Assembly: GCF_002355435.1 (NCBI RefSeq)
Contig: NZ_AP017313.1
Coordinates: forward strand, 6,076,001-6,140,000
Direction: 5' to 3'
DNA length: 64,000 bases
Source of the DNA: Mucilaginibacter gotjawali
GTDB taxonomy: Bacteria; Bacteroidota; Bacteroidia; Sphingobacteriales; Sphingobacteriaceae
Shown here piece by piece: positions 25,511 through 34,603 of this stretch (the stretch's first letter is position 1; every line of letters begins with the position of its first letter). Below the pieces are notes generated by a model. The model was not told the origin of the DNA and did not search any database. It saw only the letters and a program-made list of their open reading frames with translations. A program made the position numbers and the translations under genes.

Positions 25511-28500
25511 TCACACCCCCACCGGCTCCGCAACCTCTGTCAGTAAATTCACCGCCTGGTTAATGCTGTTTACGCCTTCCACGCTCAACCTTAAAGAGTT
25601 TTTAACCTCTTTTAAATTGCATCTGCGGGGGTTAGCCTGCATAAAAGCGAGTACATTCCTAAAAGCGTCAGTTTCAAAATAGGGCGATTGCTGGTTGGCG
25701 ATAAAATAACCGCGGAGGACGTTCTTTTTGAGGGAGAGTTTTTCAAAACCAATGGCCCTGCCCAGCCATTGCAGGCGCATCGTGTTCAGCAGGTCGTTTA
25801 CCTGCGGTGGTATTGGGCCAAAGCGGTCTATCAGTTGTTGTTTAAAAGCTTTCAGCTCCACCTCATTTTCCAGTTTGGAAAGATCGGTGTATAAATTATA
25901 GCGTTCGGAGATGCTGGTCACATACTCATCCGGGATCAGGATCTCCTGGTCGGTATCTATCTGGGTAAAGGAAATAAACGGCCGTGGTTTTTCATCGGTA
26001 AACAAACCTTTAAATTCATCATCCTTTAATTCCTGTATCGCCTCGTCCAATATCTTATGGTACATTTCAAAGCCGATCTCGGCAATAAAGCCGCTTTGCT
26101 CGGCACCCAGCAGGTTGCCGCTGCCGCGGATATCCAGGTCGCGCATGGCCACGTTAAAACCGCTCCCCAGGTCGCTGAATTCTTCAATGGCGCTTAGCCG
26201 TTTACGGGCTTCGCTGGTGAGGGTGGATAACGGCGGGCTCAGCAAATAACAATAAGCTTTTTTATTGCTGCGGCCAACACGCCCCCGCATCTGGTGCAGG
26301 TCACTTAAGCCGAACATATGAGCATAATTAATGATGATGGTATTCGCATTCGGGATATCAAGCCCGGCTTCAATAATGGTAGTGGCCACCAGCACATCGT
26401 ACTCGTTGTTCACAAACTTCAGCATTACATCTTCCAGCGCGTCGCCTTCCAGTTGCCCGTGGGCAATGCCTACCCGTGCTTTCGGCACCAGTTTATGGAT
26501 CATCCCGCCCAGCTGCGGCAGGTCGGCAACCCGGTTATGGATAAAAAACACCTGTCCCCCGCGGTCTATTTCATGTTCAATAGCTTCTTTGATCAGCGTA
26601 TCATTAAAAACATGCAGTTCGGTAACTACCGGCTGCCGGTTGGGTGGAGGCGTAGAGATAATGGAAAGATCTCTCGCACCCATCAGCGAAAAGTGAAGCG
26701 TGCGCGGTATAGGGGTTGCCGTTAACGTGAGCGTATCCACATTGGCGCGCATTTGCTTCAGTTTTTCCTTGGTGGAAACACCGAACTTTTGTTCTTCGTC
26801 AATGATCATCAGGCCCAAATCCTTAAACTTCACATCCTTGCTCACCAGGCGATGCGTGCCGATGATGATATCTACCTTGCCGTTCTTCAGGTTCTCCAGC
26901 GTGTCTTTGATCTGCTTGCTGGTTTTAAAACGGTTCACATAATCAATATTGCAGGGGAAACCTTTCAGGCGGTCGCTAAAGGTTTTGTAATGTTGGGCGG
27001 CAAGGATGGTCGTCGGCACCAGGATGGCCACCTGCTTGCTATCTGCAACGGCTTTAAATGCCGCCCGGATAGCCACTTCAGTTTTACCAAAACCCACATC
27101 GCCGCAAATCAGCCGGTCCATCGGGTGCGGCGATTCCATATCCTTTTTAAAATCGCTGGTCGCTTTTTCCTGGTCGGGGGTGTCCTCGTAAATAAAGGAG
27201 GCTTCCAATTCAGTTTGCAGGTAGGTATCGGGCGAAAAAGCATTCCCGTTCTGTGCTTTGCGTACCGCGTAAAGCTTGATCAGGTCGCGGGCAATGTCTT
27301 TAACTTTTTTTTTGTGGTTTTCTTTAGCTTTTCCCAGGTATCGGTGCCAAGTTTATTCATCCTCGGCACAGTGCCCTCCTTGCCACTATATTTGGAGATG
27401 CGGTTAAGCGAATTGATGTTTACATACAGCAGGTCGTTATCGGCATACATCAGCCTGATCATTTCCTGGTTTTTGCCGTTTACTTCTACTTTTTCCAGCC
27501 CGGCATATTTGCCGATGCCATGGTCTATGTGGGTAACATAATCGCCCGGTTTTAGTTCCCGCAGTTCTTTAAGGGTAATGGCCTGCGAGCGCTGGTAACC
27601 TTTTTTAAGTTTGTATTTATAATACCGGTCGAAAATCTGGTGATCGGTATAGCAGGCCAGTTTTTGTTCCCTGTCTACAAAGCCTTCGCGGATAGAAATA
27701 CTGATGGGGGTAAACTTTACGGTTTTATCCAGGTCCTCCAGTATCGCGTACAGCCGTTCCACCTGGCGGGCGCTATCCGTAAGGATAAAGTTTTCGATAT
27801 GCTCCGCCTCGTTATTTTTAAAATTATGGATCAGCAGGCTGAAATCTTTATTGAAGGAAGGCTGCGGGCGCATGTCAAAATTAATTGCGGCGGTCGCCTG
27901 GTAAAAAAACTGCTTGCCAAATTCTACCACCGCAAAATCATGCAATTGGTCGGCAATCAGTTTTTCATCGGTAAAACCAAATTTAGGGTCTATCCAGTCC
28001 GGGTTTTTATTTTTTTCTTCTGCGGATAAGGCTTTCCACAGTTGTGTTGCTTTTTTGTACCCGCTCTGGATAATATCCAGCGTAAACTGTACATCCTTTA
28101 TCCAAACCTGGCTATCGCTGTCAACATATTCCATCAGCGAAATATTGTTTTCAGTAAGGAATTTGGATTGAACATTCGGTACGATGGTAATTGTCTTTAC
28201 CTGTTCAACTGAGAGCTGGCTCTCAATCTCAAAGGTCCGTATCGACTCAATAAAATCGCCAAAAAATTCCACCCGGTAAGGCAGTTCGTGCGAAAAGGAA
28301 AATATATCAACAATGCCGCCGCGGATAGAAAACTGCCCCGGTTCGTAAACAAAGTCGACCCGGTCAAAATCGTACTCAATTAAAAACTCGTTGATAAAAT
28401 CGATACTCAGCTTATTGCTGACGGCAATTTCAAGCGTGTTTTTTTCAAGAGAGGCCCTGTCGATCACCTTTTCGGCCAATGCCTCAGGGTAAGTAACAAT

Positions 28501-28863
28501 CAGCTGCCCGAATTCGGTGGAATGGTTCAGTTCATTCAGTACCTCGGCGCGTGCCAGCACATTGCTGCTGTCGGGCTGGGTAAATTCAAAAGGTTTGCGG
28601 TAGGATGATGGGAAAAGTAATATTTCTTTACCTGTAAGGTTCTCCAGGTCGGCCTGGAAATAACCGGCTTCTTCGCGGTCGGGCAGCACAAAAATCATAT
28701 GCTTGTGCTGCAAAAAATACAAAGCTACCGCCACGGCAGAATCTCCTGACCCCACCAATCCACGTAACTGGATCCTCGGACTTTTTGCCGCATTCAGCGC
28801 CTGCGCCAATGCTTTTATCCGTTCATCAGTTTTATAGCGTTCTAAAATATCACGGATGTTCAA
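25511..28863 (-). pseudogene. mfd: Transcription-repair coupling factor Mfd, split by a frameshift
   Basis: Mfd removes stalled RNA polymerase and recruits UvrA. The first piece (27280-28863) holds the UvrB-homology region (VLPDREEAGYFQADLENL, EYDFDRVDFVYEPGQFSIRGG) and the RNA polymerase-interacting domain (LKPGDYVTHIDHGIGKYAGLE). The second (25511-27208) holds the RecG-like translocase: GDVGFGKTE (Walker A), DEEQKFGV, TATPIPRT, HGQLEGDALEDVML, and the C-terminal TRCF domain. The reading frame breaks at an A9 run (27305-27313): one more A joins KKK to VKDIARDLIKLYAVR. The 70 codons between the pieces (27209-27304) are open in the corrected frame. All motifs are intact, so the gene is probably functional and the break technical, or bypassed by slippage on the long A run. 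Confidence 0.92.
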
Positions 28864-28992
28864 ACTATCGCAAATATACGCAAAAAAGGTTTTTTAATTT
28901 TAAAATGCTTTCCGGTTGTAAAATATCCCAAACAATTTGGGTTGATAATTACTTTTATTGTTAAATTTATATAAGAATAGTGATTGATGGCC

Positions 28993-29063
28993 GGAGATTA
29001 AAGATTTGCCATTAGTTCCATGTCGGAACTTGCCTGATCTCTAACCTCTAATACCCAATCTCC
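28993..29063. repeat. Word-repeat leader (GGAGATT/CTCTAAT word), copy 1
   Basis: Upstream of the DUF4199 start, GGAGATT (28993-28999) faces AATCTCC (29057-29063) and AGTTCC (29014-29019) faces GGAACT (29025-29030); CTCTAAC/CCTCTAA words repeat up to about 29085. The same words make a tandem array at 32631-32790, also just before a start codon. Confidence 0.5.
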
Positions 29064-29094
29064 AAGCCCAACCTCTAACCACTAAATTATAACC

Positions 29095-29499
29095 ATGAAG
29101 AATGCAATTACATTTGGCCTTTTTATAGGCATTTTAAGCGGCCTGTGGATATTTATAATTCCAAAGTTTGGCCTTACACCGCAAAGCGGTTTTATGTCGC
29201 CGGTAGAGTATTGTGCGGGCCTGATCCCGCTGATCGGGCTATATTTTGGCGTAAGAAGTTACCGCAATAACGATTGTAAGGGCAAAATGGGCTTTTTGGA
29301 AGGATTGATACAGGGGTTTAAAATATTGCTGATCGGTGGGGTGGTGGCAGTTGCCGCCGCCATTGTTTATGTTGATGAAATAAACAGGCAGGACATTACC
29401 GATTTTTCAGGCAGAATGTTTGGCGCATTATTGGTAGGTTTACTACTGGCTTTGGGCGTAGCGGCCCTTTTTACAACAAAGCACAATAAGGTTGATTAA
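29095..29499 (+). CDS. DUF4199 membrane protein
   Basis: A 134-residue integral membrane protein with four hydrophobic helices (about 5-25, 38-56, 75-95, 107-127). The GMLSG-like first helix (FIGILSGLWIFIIP), the Y-F-G-V-R-x-Y pattern after helix two and GKMGFLEGLIQGFKI fit DUF4199, a Bacteroidota family of unknown function. The stop overlaps the TTG start of the next gene by 8 bases, so the two are likely co-translated. A word-repeat leader lies just upstream. Confidence 0.85.
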   Translation: MKNAITFGLFIGILSGLWIFIIPKFGLTPQSGFMSPVEYCAGLIPLIGLYFGVRSYRNNDCKGKMGFLEGLIQGFKILLIGGVVAVAAAIVYVDEINRQDITDFSGRMFGALLVGLLLALGVAALFTTKHNKVD

Positions 29500-29806
29500 A
29501 CAGCTTTTTAATAAATATTTTGAACTGGTTTTTTGGATCGCTGCGTTGGTTTCACTGGCGCTTACCGATCCGACCAGCCAGGCTCATTTTTCTTTATGCC
29601 CCTTAAAGGCCATGGGCTTTAAATGGTGCCCCGGCTGCGGTTTGGGGCATGCTATTTCTTTTCTATTCCATGGTGATATCCGCGCGTCGTTCCATGCGCA
29701 TTGGCTGGGAATCCCCACAGTCATGATGCTTTTGTATCGTATTTATACTTTGACCAGGCAGCGGGTAAAACCCGGGATAGCATTTGGTGCGACGAAAGCC
29801 TTATGA
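29492..29806 (+). CDS. DUF2752 membrane protein
   Basis: A 104-residue protein with two or three membrane helices and the DUF2752 signature: CPLKAMGFKWCPGCGLGHAISFLFHGD, where the paired cysteines CPGCG could bind metal or form a disulfide. Function is unknown. The start is a TTG at 29492 overlapping the end of the DUF4199 gene; no ATG fits before the first helix, so a TTG start or an in-frame fusion-like readthrough is required. The C-terminus (FGATKAL) ends near a small convergent gap. Confidence 0.82.
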   Translation: MIKQLFNKYFELVFWIAALVSLALTDPTSQAHFSLCPLKAMGFKWCPGCGLGHAISFLFHGDIRASFHAHWLGIPTVMMLLYRIYTLTRQRVKPGIAFGATKAL

Positions 29807-29906
29807 TGATAAAAGCCTTCCTGAAGGGTTTTTCCCCATTTCTTCCATAAGCAGAGAAGCTGATCGTTTCTCCTGACACAATGGTTTTGACAAGCCCGGG
29901 AGGCCG

Positions 29907-30710
29907 CTACTTCGGCACCAGCTTCGGCGCAATCCTGGTAAACACACCCGGCGCAAAACGCATTACCCAAATAGCGAATCTTTCGCCGCTAAATTTGCCA
30001 ATATAAGCCTCAAAGGCGCCTCGTTTGATGACTTTCATGATCTGAATGGCCGCACGGTCAGCGGATAGTCCATTTTCAATGTTTTCGGAAGGCTTACTCA
30101 GCCCATAAGGTTTATTGGTGACAGCGTAGCGTGAAATATTGGTACGGATATAACCGGGCGTTAGAATGGTGACTTTGATGTTATCCGCCGCTACTTCCGC
30201 CCGAAGGCAGTCAAAAAAACCATGCAGGGCATGTTTAGCTGCGGCGTAGGCAGAGCGCATAGGCGTGCCGATCTTCCCCATCACGCTGCTGGTTACTACA
30301 AAATGCCCCGCCTTACGCGCCACGAAATGCGGCAGCAAGGCCCGGGTAAGTTCCACATAGCTAAAATAATCCACTTCCATTACCCGGCGGTGCGCCTCCA
30401 TGCCGGTTTCCATCACCAGCCCGCGTTGGGTAACCCCGCCGTTATGCACCATGATATCGATATGCCCGAAACAAGCGATGGCGTCAGCAACCTTGCCCTC
30501 CAGTGAAGCCGCGTCGGCCAGGTCGAGTTGCAATAACTGCACGCTTCCCGGAACACTGCAAGCCTGTTTAACTCGCTCCAGTTCATCCATCCTGCGGCCC
30601 GATAAGATCAGCTTTGCGCCTGCTGCCGCCATGGCGTAAGCCAGCGCCTCGCCAATGCCGGATGAAGCGCCGGTTATCCAGGTAACTTTGTTGTTGAAGT
30701 GGTTGTTCAT
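29907..30710 (-). CDS. Short-chain dehydrogenase/reductase
   Basis: A 267-residue classical SDR: the cofactor motif TGASSGIGEA at 14-23, an Arg after strand 2 (SGRRMDE) suggesting NADP(H), the NNAG equivalent HNGG, catalytic Ser in VTSSVMGKI and YAAAKHA with Tyr and Lys. The C-terminus (KFSGERFAIWVMRFAPGVFTRIAP) resembles the DHRS7/YdfG-like group with a hydrophobic tail that may touch membrane. The substrate cannot be predicted. It is in the same direction as, but separated by about 100 bases from, the cysM gene upstream. Confidence 0.92.
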   Translation of the reverse strand: MNNHFNNKVTWITGASSGIGEALAYAMAAAGAKLILSGRRMDELERVKQACSVPGSVQLLQLDLADAASLEGKVADAIACFGHIDIMVHNGGVTQRGLVMETGMEAHRRVMEVDYFSYVELTRALLPHFVARKAGHFVVTSSVMGKIGTPMRSAYAAAKHALHGFFDCLRAEVAADNIKVTILTPGYIRTNISRYAVTNKPYGLSKPSENIENGLSADRAAIQIMKVIKRGAFEAYIGKFSGERFAIWVMRFAPGVFTRIAPKLVPK

Positions 30711-30813
30711 AGGGTTTGAGGTTAGGCTGGGAGAGCAATTTTTGCTTTAATTTAAATAAAATCGAATTGTTGGAACGTTTGAAAAATATTTTTAATCGTA
30801 GGGGCGACCCTTG

Positions 30814-31686
30814 TTACCCAAACAACTCGCTGCTCAAATACCGGTCGCCGCGGTCGCAGCAGATGAAAACGATGGTGCCTTCGGTCAGTTCTTCAGCCAG
30901 TTTAACGGCTGCTGCCATGGCGCCGCCGCTGCTCATGCCTGCAAAAATGGCTTCTTCTTTTGCCAGCCGGCGTGCCATAAGGGTAGCCTCGGCTTCGGAT
31001 ATATCCAACACGCGGTCCACCCGCTCCGGCTCAAAAATTTTGGGCAGGTATTCCACCGGCCAGCGGCGGATGCCCGGGATCGAGGAGCCTTCGGTCGGCT
31101 GGCAGCCTACAATTTGTATATCGGGGTTTACTTCTTTAAAATATCTTGAACAGCCCATAATGGTACCGGTGGTGCCCATCGAGCTAACAAAATGGGTGAT
31201 CTGCCCTTCGGTATCTTTCCAGATCTCCGGGCCGGTAGTATGGTAATGGGCCAGGTAATTATCCGGGTTGGCAAACTGGTTTAACAGAAAATATTCGCCG
31301 CTGGCGCCTTTTTCTTCGGCATAATCCCGGCAAAGTTCAATACCTTCCAGCAGGGTAACCTTCGCGCCAAAGGCCTCCATGGTAAGTGTCCGTTCGCGGG
31401 TGGAGTTATCAGGCATGACCAGTTCGATCTCCAGCCCGTACAGGGAGGCGATCATCGCCAAAGCGATACCGGTATTGCCGCTGGTGGCCTCGATCAGTTT
31501 GGTGCCGGGCTTAATGTCGCCCCTTTCCATCGCACTTTTGATCATGTTTTTGGCTGCACGGTCCTTAACGCTTCCCCCGGGGTTATTGCCTTCCAGTTTG
31601 CCAAAAATGCGCACGTTTGGGTTTGGGTTGAGTTTTTTAATCTCTGCCATCGGGGTATTGCCGATCAGATCAATAATGCCTGCCAT
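30814..31686 (-). CDS. cysM: Cysteine synthase B
   Basis: A 290-residue PLP enzyme making cysteine from O-acetylserine and sulfide or thiosulfate. The PLP lysine is in NPGGSVKDRAA (about residue 41), the substrate loop is TSGNTG (about 69-74) and the phosphate-binding glycines are in SSMGTTGTIMG (about 168-178). The short length and RRWPVEYLPKIFEP segment are as in CysM rather than CysK. It lies 5 bases downstream of cysE on the same strand, a two-gene operon for cysteine synthesis from serine. Confidence 0.93.
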   Translation of the reverse strand: MAGIIDLIGNTPMAEIKKLNPNPNVRIFGKLEGNNPGGSVKDRAAKNMIKSAMERGDIKPGTKLIEATSGNTGIALAMIASLYGLEIELVMPDNSTRERTLTMEAFGAKVTLLEGIELCRDYAEEKGASGEYFLLNQFANPDNYLAHYHTTGPEIWKDTEGQITHFVSSMGTTGTIMGCSRYFKEVNPDIQIVGCQPTEGSSIPGIRRWPVEYLPKIFEPERVDRVLDISEAEATLMARRLAKEEAIFAGMSSGGAMAAAVKLAEELTEGTIVFICCDRGDRYLSSELFG

Positions 31687-31691
31687 AAAAC

Positions 31692-32501
31692 TTAAACTTT
31701 TTTCTTTTTAAATACGCTGATCTCCGACTTATGGTATACTGTTGAATGTGCAGGAACGCTTTTGGTAAGCCAAACATTCCCGCCGATAATGCTATCGTGG
31801 CCGATAACCGTTTCGCCGCCTAAAATGGTAGCGCCTGCGTAAATCACCACGTTATCTTCAACGGTGGGGTGGCGCTTGCTGTAAGCCATGCTTTTGTCAA
31901 CGCTAAGAGCGCCTAAAGTAACCCCCTGGTACAGCTTTACATGTTTACCGATGATACAGCTTTCGCCGATGACGATGCCAGTGCCATGGTCGATATAGAA
32001 ATATTCGTCGATCTGCGCTGCCGGATGGATATCGATCCCGGTTTTTGAATGCGCCCATTCTGTCAGGATCCGAGGCAGCAGCGGTACCTGGTGTTTGTAT
32101 AAACTATGTGCCAGCCGGTAAAACGAAATAGCAAAAAAGCCTGGATAGGTACGGATTACTTCAAATTCGCTGCGTGCCGCCGGGTCGCCGTTAAAAATTG
32201 CCTGGATATCTGAATTTAAAACCCGGAAAAGGTTGGGCATTTCTTCAAAAAACAATTTGGCCAGCAACTCATTATTACAATCGCGGCAGGCGCGGGTAGC
32301 ATTTAAAATATAGGCGAGCTCATTCTCCAGCCGGATGAATTCATTTTTTACCTGCTTAAAGTCGATATAGTCCTGTTTGGATTGTTCAGGAAACAATAAA
32401 CGGATCACCTGCAGGGCCCATGCCGTAATTTCCTTATTGGAGGGCACGGCATCCACCAGCTGGTGTTTGTTGTAAATCTCCCTGTAAAATTGATCGTCCA
32501 T
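31692..32501 (-). CDS. cysE: Serine O-acetyltransferase
   Basis: A 269-residue acetyltransferase providing O-acetylserine for cysM. The N-terminal helical domain (1-130) is followed by the left-handed beta-helix with hexapeptide repeats (about 160-260): TGIDIHPAAQIDEYFYIDHGTG is the signature, with the catalytic Asp/His pair, then KRHPTVEDNVVIYAGATILGG and IGGNVWLT. The layout with a long N-terminus fits the EpsC-type serine acetyltransferases. It is the first gene of the cysE-cysM operon; a start at MDDQFYREI has no alternatives. Confidence 0.94.
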   Translation of the reverse strand: MDDQFYREIYNKHQLVDAVPSNKEITAWALQVIRLLFPEQSKQDYIDFKQVKNEFIRLENELAYILNATRACRDCNNELLAKLFFEEMPNLFRVLNSDIQAIFNGDPAARSEFEVIRTYPGFFAISFYRLAHSLYKHQVPLLPRILTEWAHSKTGIDIHPAAQIDEYFYIDHGTGIVIGESCIIGKHVKLYQGVTLGALSVDKSMAYSKRHPTVEDNVVIYAGATILGGETVIGHDSIIGGNVWLTKSVPAHSTVYHKSEISVFKKKKV

Positions 32502-32630
32502 TTTAAATTTAAGTCTATGATCGGAATGCTAAAAATCAGGTAAAATAATCGTTATAAAAAGACTTTCAAACCCGGGCGTACAAGTTTATATAAAATAATG
32601 TTGTTTGTTTGTAAAAAGAAGTGGAATAGT

Positions 32631-32790
32631 GATTAGAGACTGGAGATCAGAGATTAGGCCGAACTTGTGTCTTTTCCTGATTTCCAATCACCGGTCTCTA
32701 ATCTCTAACAGAATGTTGATTAGAGTTTGGAGATCAGGTCGAAACTAATGTCTTTTCCTAATCTCTAATCTCCAGTCTCTAATCTCTAAC
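32631..32790. repeat. Tandem pair of word-repeat hairpin units before the NIPSNAP gene
   Basis: Two similar units, 32631-32709 and 32718-32790, each begin GATTAGAG and end CTCTAATCTCTAAC, and each can fold on itself: in unit 1, GATTAGAGACTGG (32631-32643) pairs with CCGGTCTCTAATC (32691-32703, one G-T pair); in unit 2, GATTAGAG...GGAGATC pairs with the matching CTCC...CTCTAATC. The second unit ends 3 bases before the ATG at 32794, so the hairpins would be in the mRNA leader. Confidence 0.75.
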
Positions 32791-32793
32791 ACC

Positions 32794-33585
32794 ATGCAAC
32801 GACGTTCATTTGTGAAAACATCCTTACTGGCAACCGCAGCAACGGCGGTAAGCCCAAAACTAGGCAGCGCGGCCGAAAAGCTAAAAGGCTACAGGGAATT
32901 TTACGAACTAAGGGCTTATACCCTTAAAACAGAACAGCAGCAAAAGCTGGTTGAAGGCTATTTTAAAGATGCGCTGATCCCCGCGTTAAACCGTTTGGGC
33001 AGTAAGGCTATTGGTGTTTTCGCAGAGTTGAAACTTGCGGGGCAAACAAAAATCTATGCGCTGATCCCTTATAATTCATGGGACGATTTTATCAATGTGC
33101 AGGATAAACTGGCTGCCGACGCCGCTTATTTGGAGGCCGGTGCCGCTTACCTAAACGCCCCGGCGACTGATCCGGCTTATGAAAGGATAGAAAGTTCGCT
33201 ATTAAAAGCCTTTGCCCATATGCCCAAAATGCAGGCGCCTGCACAAAAGCCGCGTATTTTTGAGTTGCGCCGTTATGAGCACGCCAGCGAAAGCGCAGGG
33301 CAAAAGAAACTGGAAATGTTTAACGATGCCGGCGAAATAGATATTTTTAAAAGGCTTGGGTTTGACCCCGTATTTTTCGGTGAAACCATTATCGGCGACC
33401 TGAGGCCCAATCTCACCTATATGGTCACTTTTGATGATATGGCCGCGCACGACAGCCATTGGAAAGCTTTTGGGAGCGATCCGGAGTGGAAGAAGATCAG
33501 CGCCATTCCTGAGTATGCCGATGCAAAGCTGGTTTCGCGCATTACCCCCACCTTTTTGGTGCCCTGTAAATGCTCTCAAATTTAA
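32794..33585 (+). CDS. Tat-exported NIPSNAP-family protein
   Basis: A 263-residue protein with a twin-arginine signal (MQRRSFVKTSLLATAATAVS, cleavage near residue 26). The mature part holds two ferredoxin-like NIPSNAP repeats: FYELRAYTLK (about 36-45) and PRIFELRRYEHASESA (about 150-165), each followed by the FADL-like long helix and a WDDF/W-K core. The role of NIPSNAP proteins is unclear; in Bacteroidota they are often next to sugar isomerases and dehydrogenases exported by Tat. Here the next gene is such an isomerase, 70 bases downstream, so a common function is likely. Confidence 0.88.
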   Translation: MQRRSFVKTSLLATAATAVSPKLGSAAEKLKGYREFYELRAYTLKTEQQQKLVEGYFKDALIPALNRLGSKAIGVFAELKLAGQTKIYALIPYNSWDDFINVQDKLAADAAYLEAGAAYLNAPATDPAYERIESSLLKAFAHMPKMQAPAQKPRIFELRRYEHASESAGQKKLEMFNDAGEIDIFKRLGFDPVFFGETIIGDLRPNLTYMVTFDDMAAHDSHWKAFGSDPEWKKISAIPEYADAKLVSRITPTFLVPCKCSQI

Positions 33586-33656
33586 TGTATTAAATTAGTG
33601 GCATTTTTTGATTGTGTCAATAATACACATATATTTACCTCACCAATTTATAAATC

Positions 33657-34532
33657 ATGACAACCAGACGATCTTTCCTCAAAACTTCGGCGGTGCTTTC
33701 TGCCGGGCTGTTAGTGGCCCCTAAATTATTTGCTTACGATAAAAAATATATCGGGCTGCAGTTATACACCGTTCGCGACGCGATGGACAAGGACCCCCAG
33801 GGTACCCTGGCTAAAGTGGCAAAGGTTGGCTTTAACTCGGTTGAGGCGGCAACTTATACCGGCAGCGAAAAGTTTTACGGGATGGATGGGCTAACTTTTG
33901 CCAAAGTTTTAAAAGACAATGGCCTGAGTTTGATCAGCAGCCATTATCGTTTGGGTGAGGACATCCCCGGAAGTAAAGGCACGCTGTTAAATGACTGGCA
34001 GAAAGCAGTAGATGATGCCGCTCAAATCGGCCTTAAATATATGATCTGTGCATGGCTGTCCCCTGCCGAACGCGGGCTCCTTGATCATTACAAAAAAATT
34101 GCGGGTGATCTTAACACGGCCGGCGAAATATGCAAAAAAGCAGGTATCCAGCTTTGCTACCATAACCACGATTTTGAATTCATCAAACAGGATGGTAAAT
34201 ATCCGTACGAAATGCTGCTCATCAACAGCGACCCAGACCTGGTAAAAATGGAAATGGATATGTACTGGATGACCAAAGCCAAGCAAGACCCGATGACGCT
34301 GTTTAACCAATACCCGGGCCGTTTCCCGCTTTGGCATTTAAAAGATATGGACAATACGCCTGAACAAAAATTTACCGAAGTGGGCAATGGCATTATCGAT
34401 TTTAAAGCCATATTAAAACATGCCAACAAAGCGGGGCTTAAATACTTTTTTGTTGAACAGGATATTTGCCCCGGCGATCCTTTCGACAGTATCACCAAAA
34501 GCTATAATTATATTAAAACCAATTTGGTTTAA
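33657..34532 (+). CDS. Tat-exported sugar phosphate isomerase/epimerase-like protein
   Basis: A 291-residue TIM-barrel protein of the xylose isomerase-like/AP endonuclease 2 superfamily, with a Tat signal (TTRRSFLKTSAVLSAGLLVA, cleavage near residue 25). Conserved elements: GLQLYTVRDAMDKDP at the first strand, LCYHNHDFEF with metal-binding His, and HLKDMD and EQDICPG at the last strands, which carry the usual metal-binding Glu/His/Asp set. Substrate unknown, probably a sugar or polyol in the periplasm. It pairs with the NIPSNAP gene upstream and ends at a strong terminator. Confidence 0.9.
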   Translation: MTTRRSFLKTSAVLSAGLLVAPKLFAYDKKYIGLQLYTVRDAMDKDPQGTLAKVAKVGFNSVEAATYTGSEKFYGMDGLTFAKVLKDNGLSLISSHYRLGEDIPGSKGTLLNDWQKAVDDAAQIGLKYMICAWLSPAERGLLDHYKKIAGDLNTAGEICKKAGIQLCYHNHDFEFIKQDGKYPYEMLLINSDPDLVKMEMDMYWMTKAKQDPMTLFNQYPGRFPLWHLKDMDNTPEQKFTEVGNGIIDFKAILKHANKAGLKYFFVEQDICPGDPFDSITKSYNYIKTNLV

Positions 34533-34555
34533 CGATCTAAAATCAATCATCTCTG

Positions 34556-34587
34556 GCCGGGCTTTCAATTGAAAGTCCGGCTTTTTT
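34556..34587 (+). terminator. Rho-independent terminator
   Basis: An 11-bp stem with one G-T pair, GCCGGGCTTTC (34556-34566) with GAAAGTCCGGC (34571-34581), a 4-base AATT loop and a T6 run (34582-34587). It ends the NIPSNAP/isomerase transcript 24 bases after its stop. Confidence 0.88.
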
Positions 34588-34603
34588 ACGCGTTGAAGTT
34601 TGT

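Noticed and set aside
26753..27541. 262-codon open frame antisense to mfd
   Set aside because: It is the shadow of mfd on the other strand; composition is hydrophobic and repetitive with no family resemblance, while the mfd frames carry all helicase motifs.
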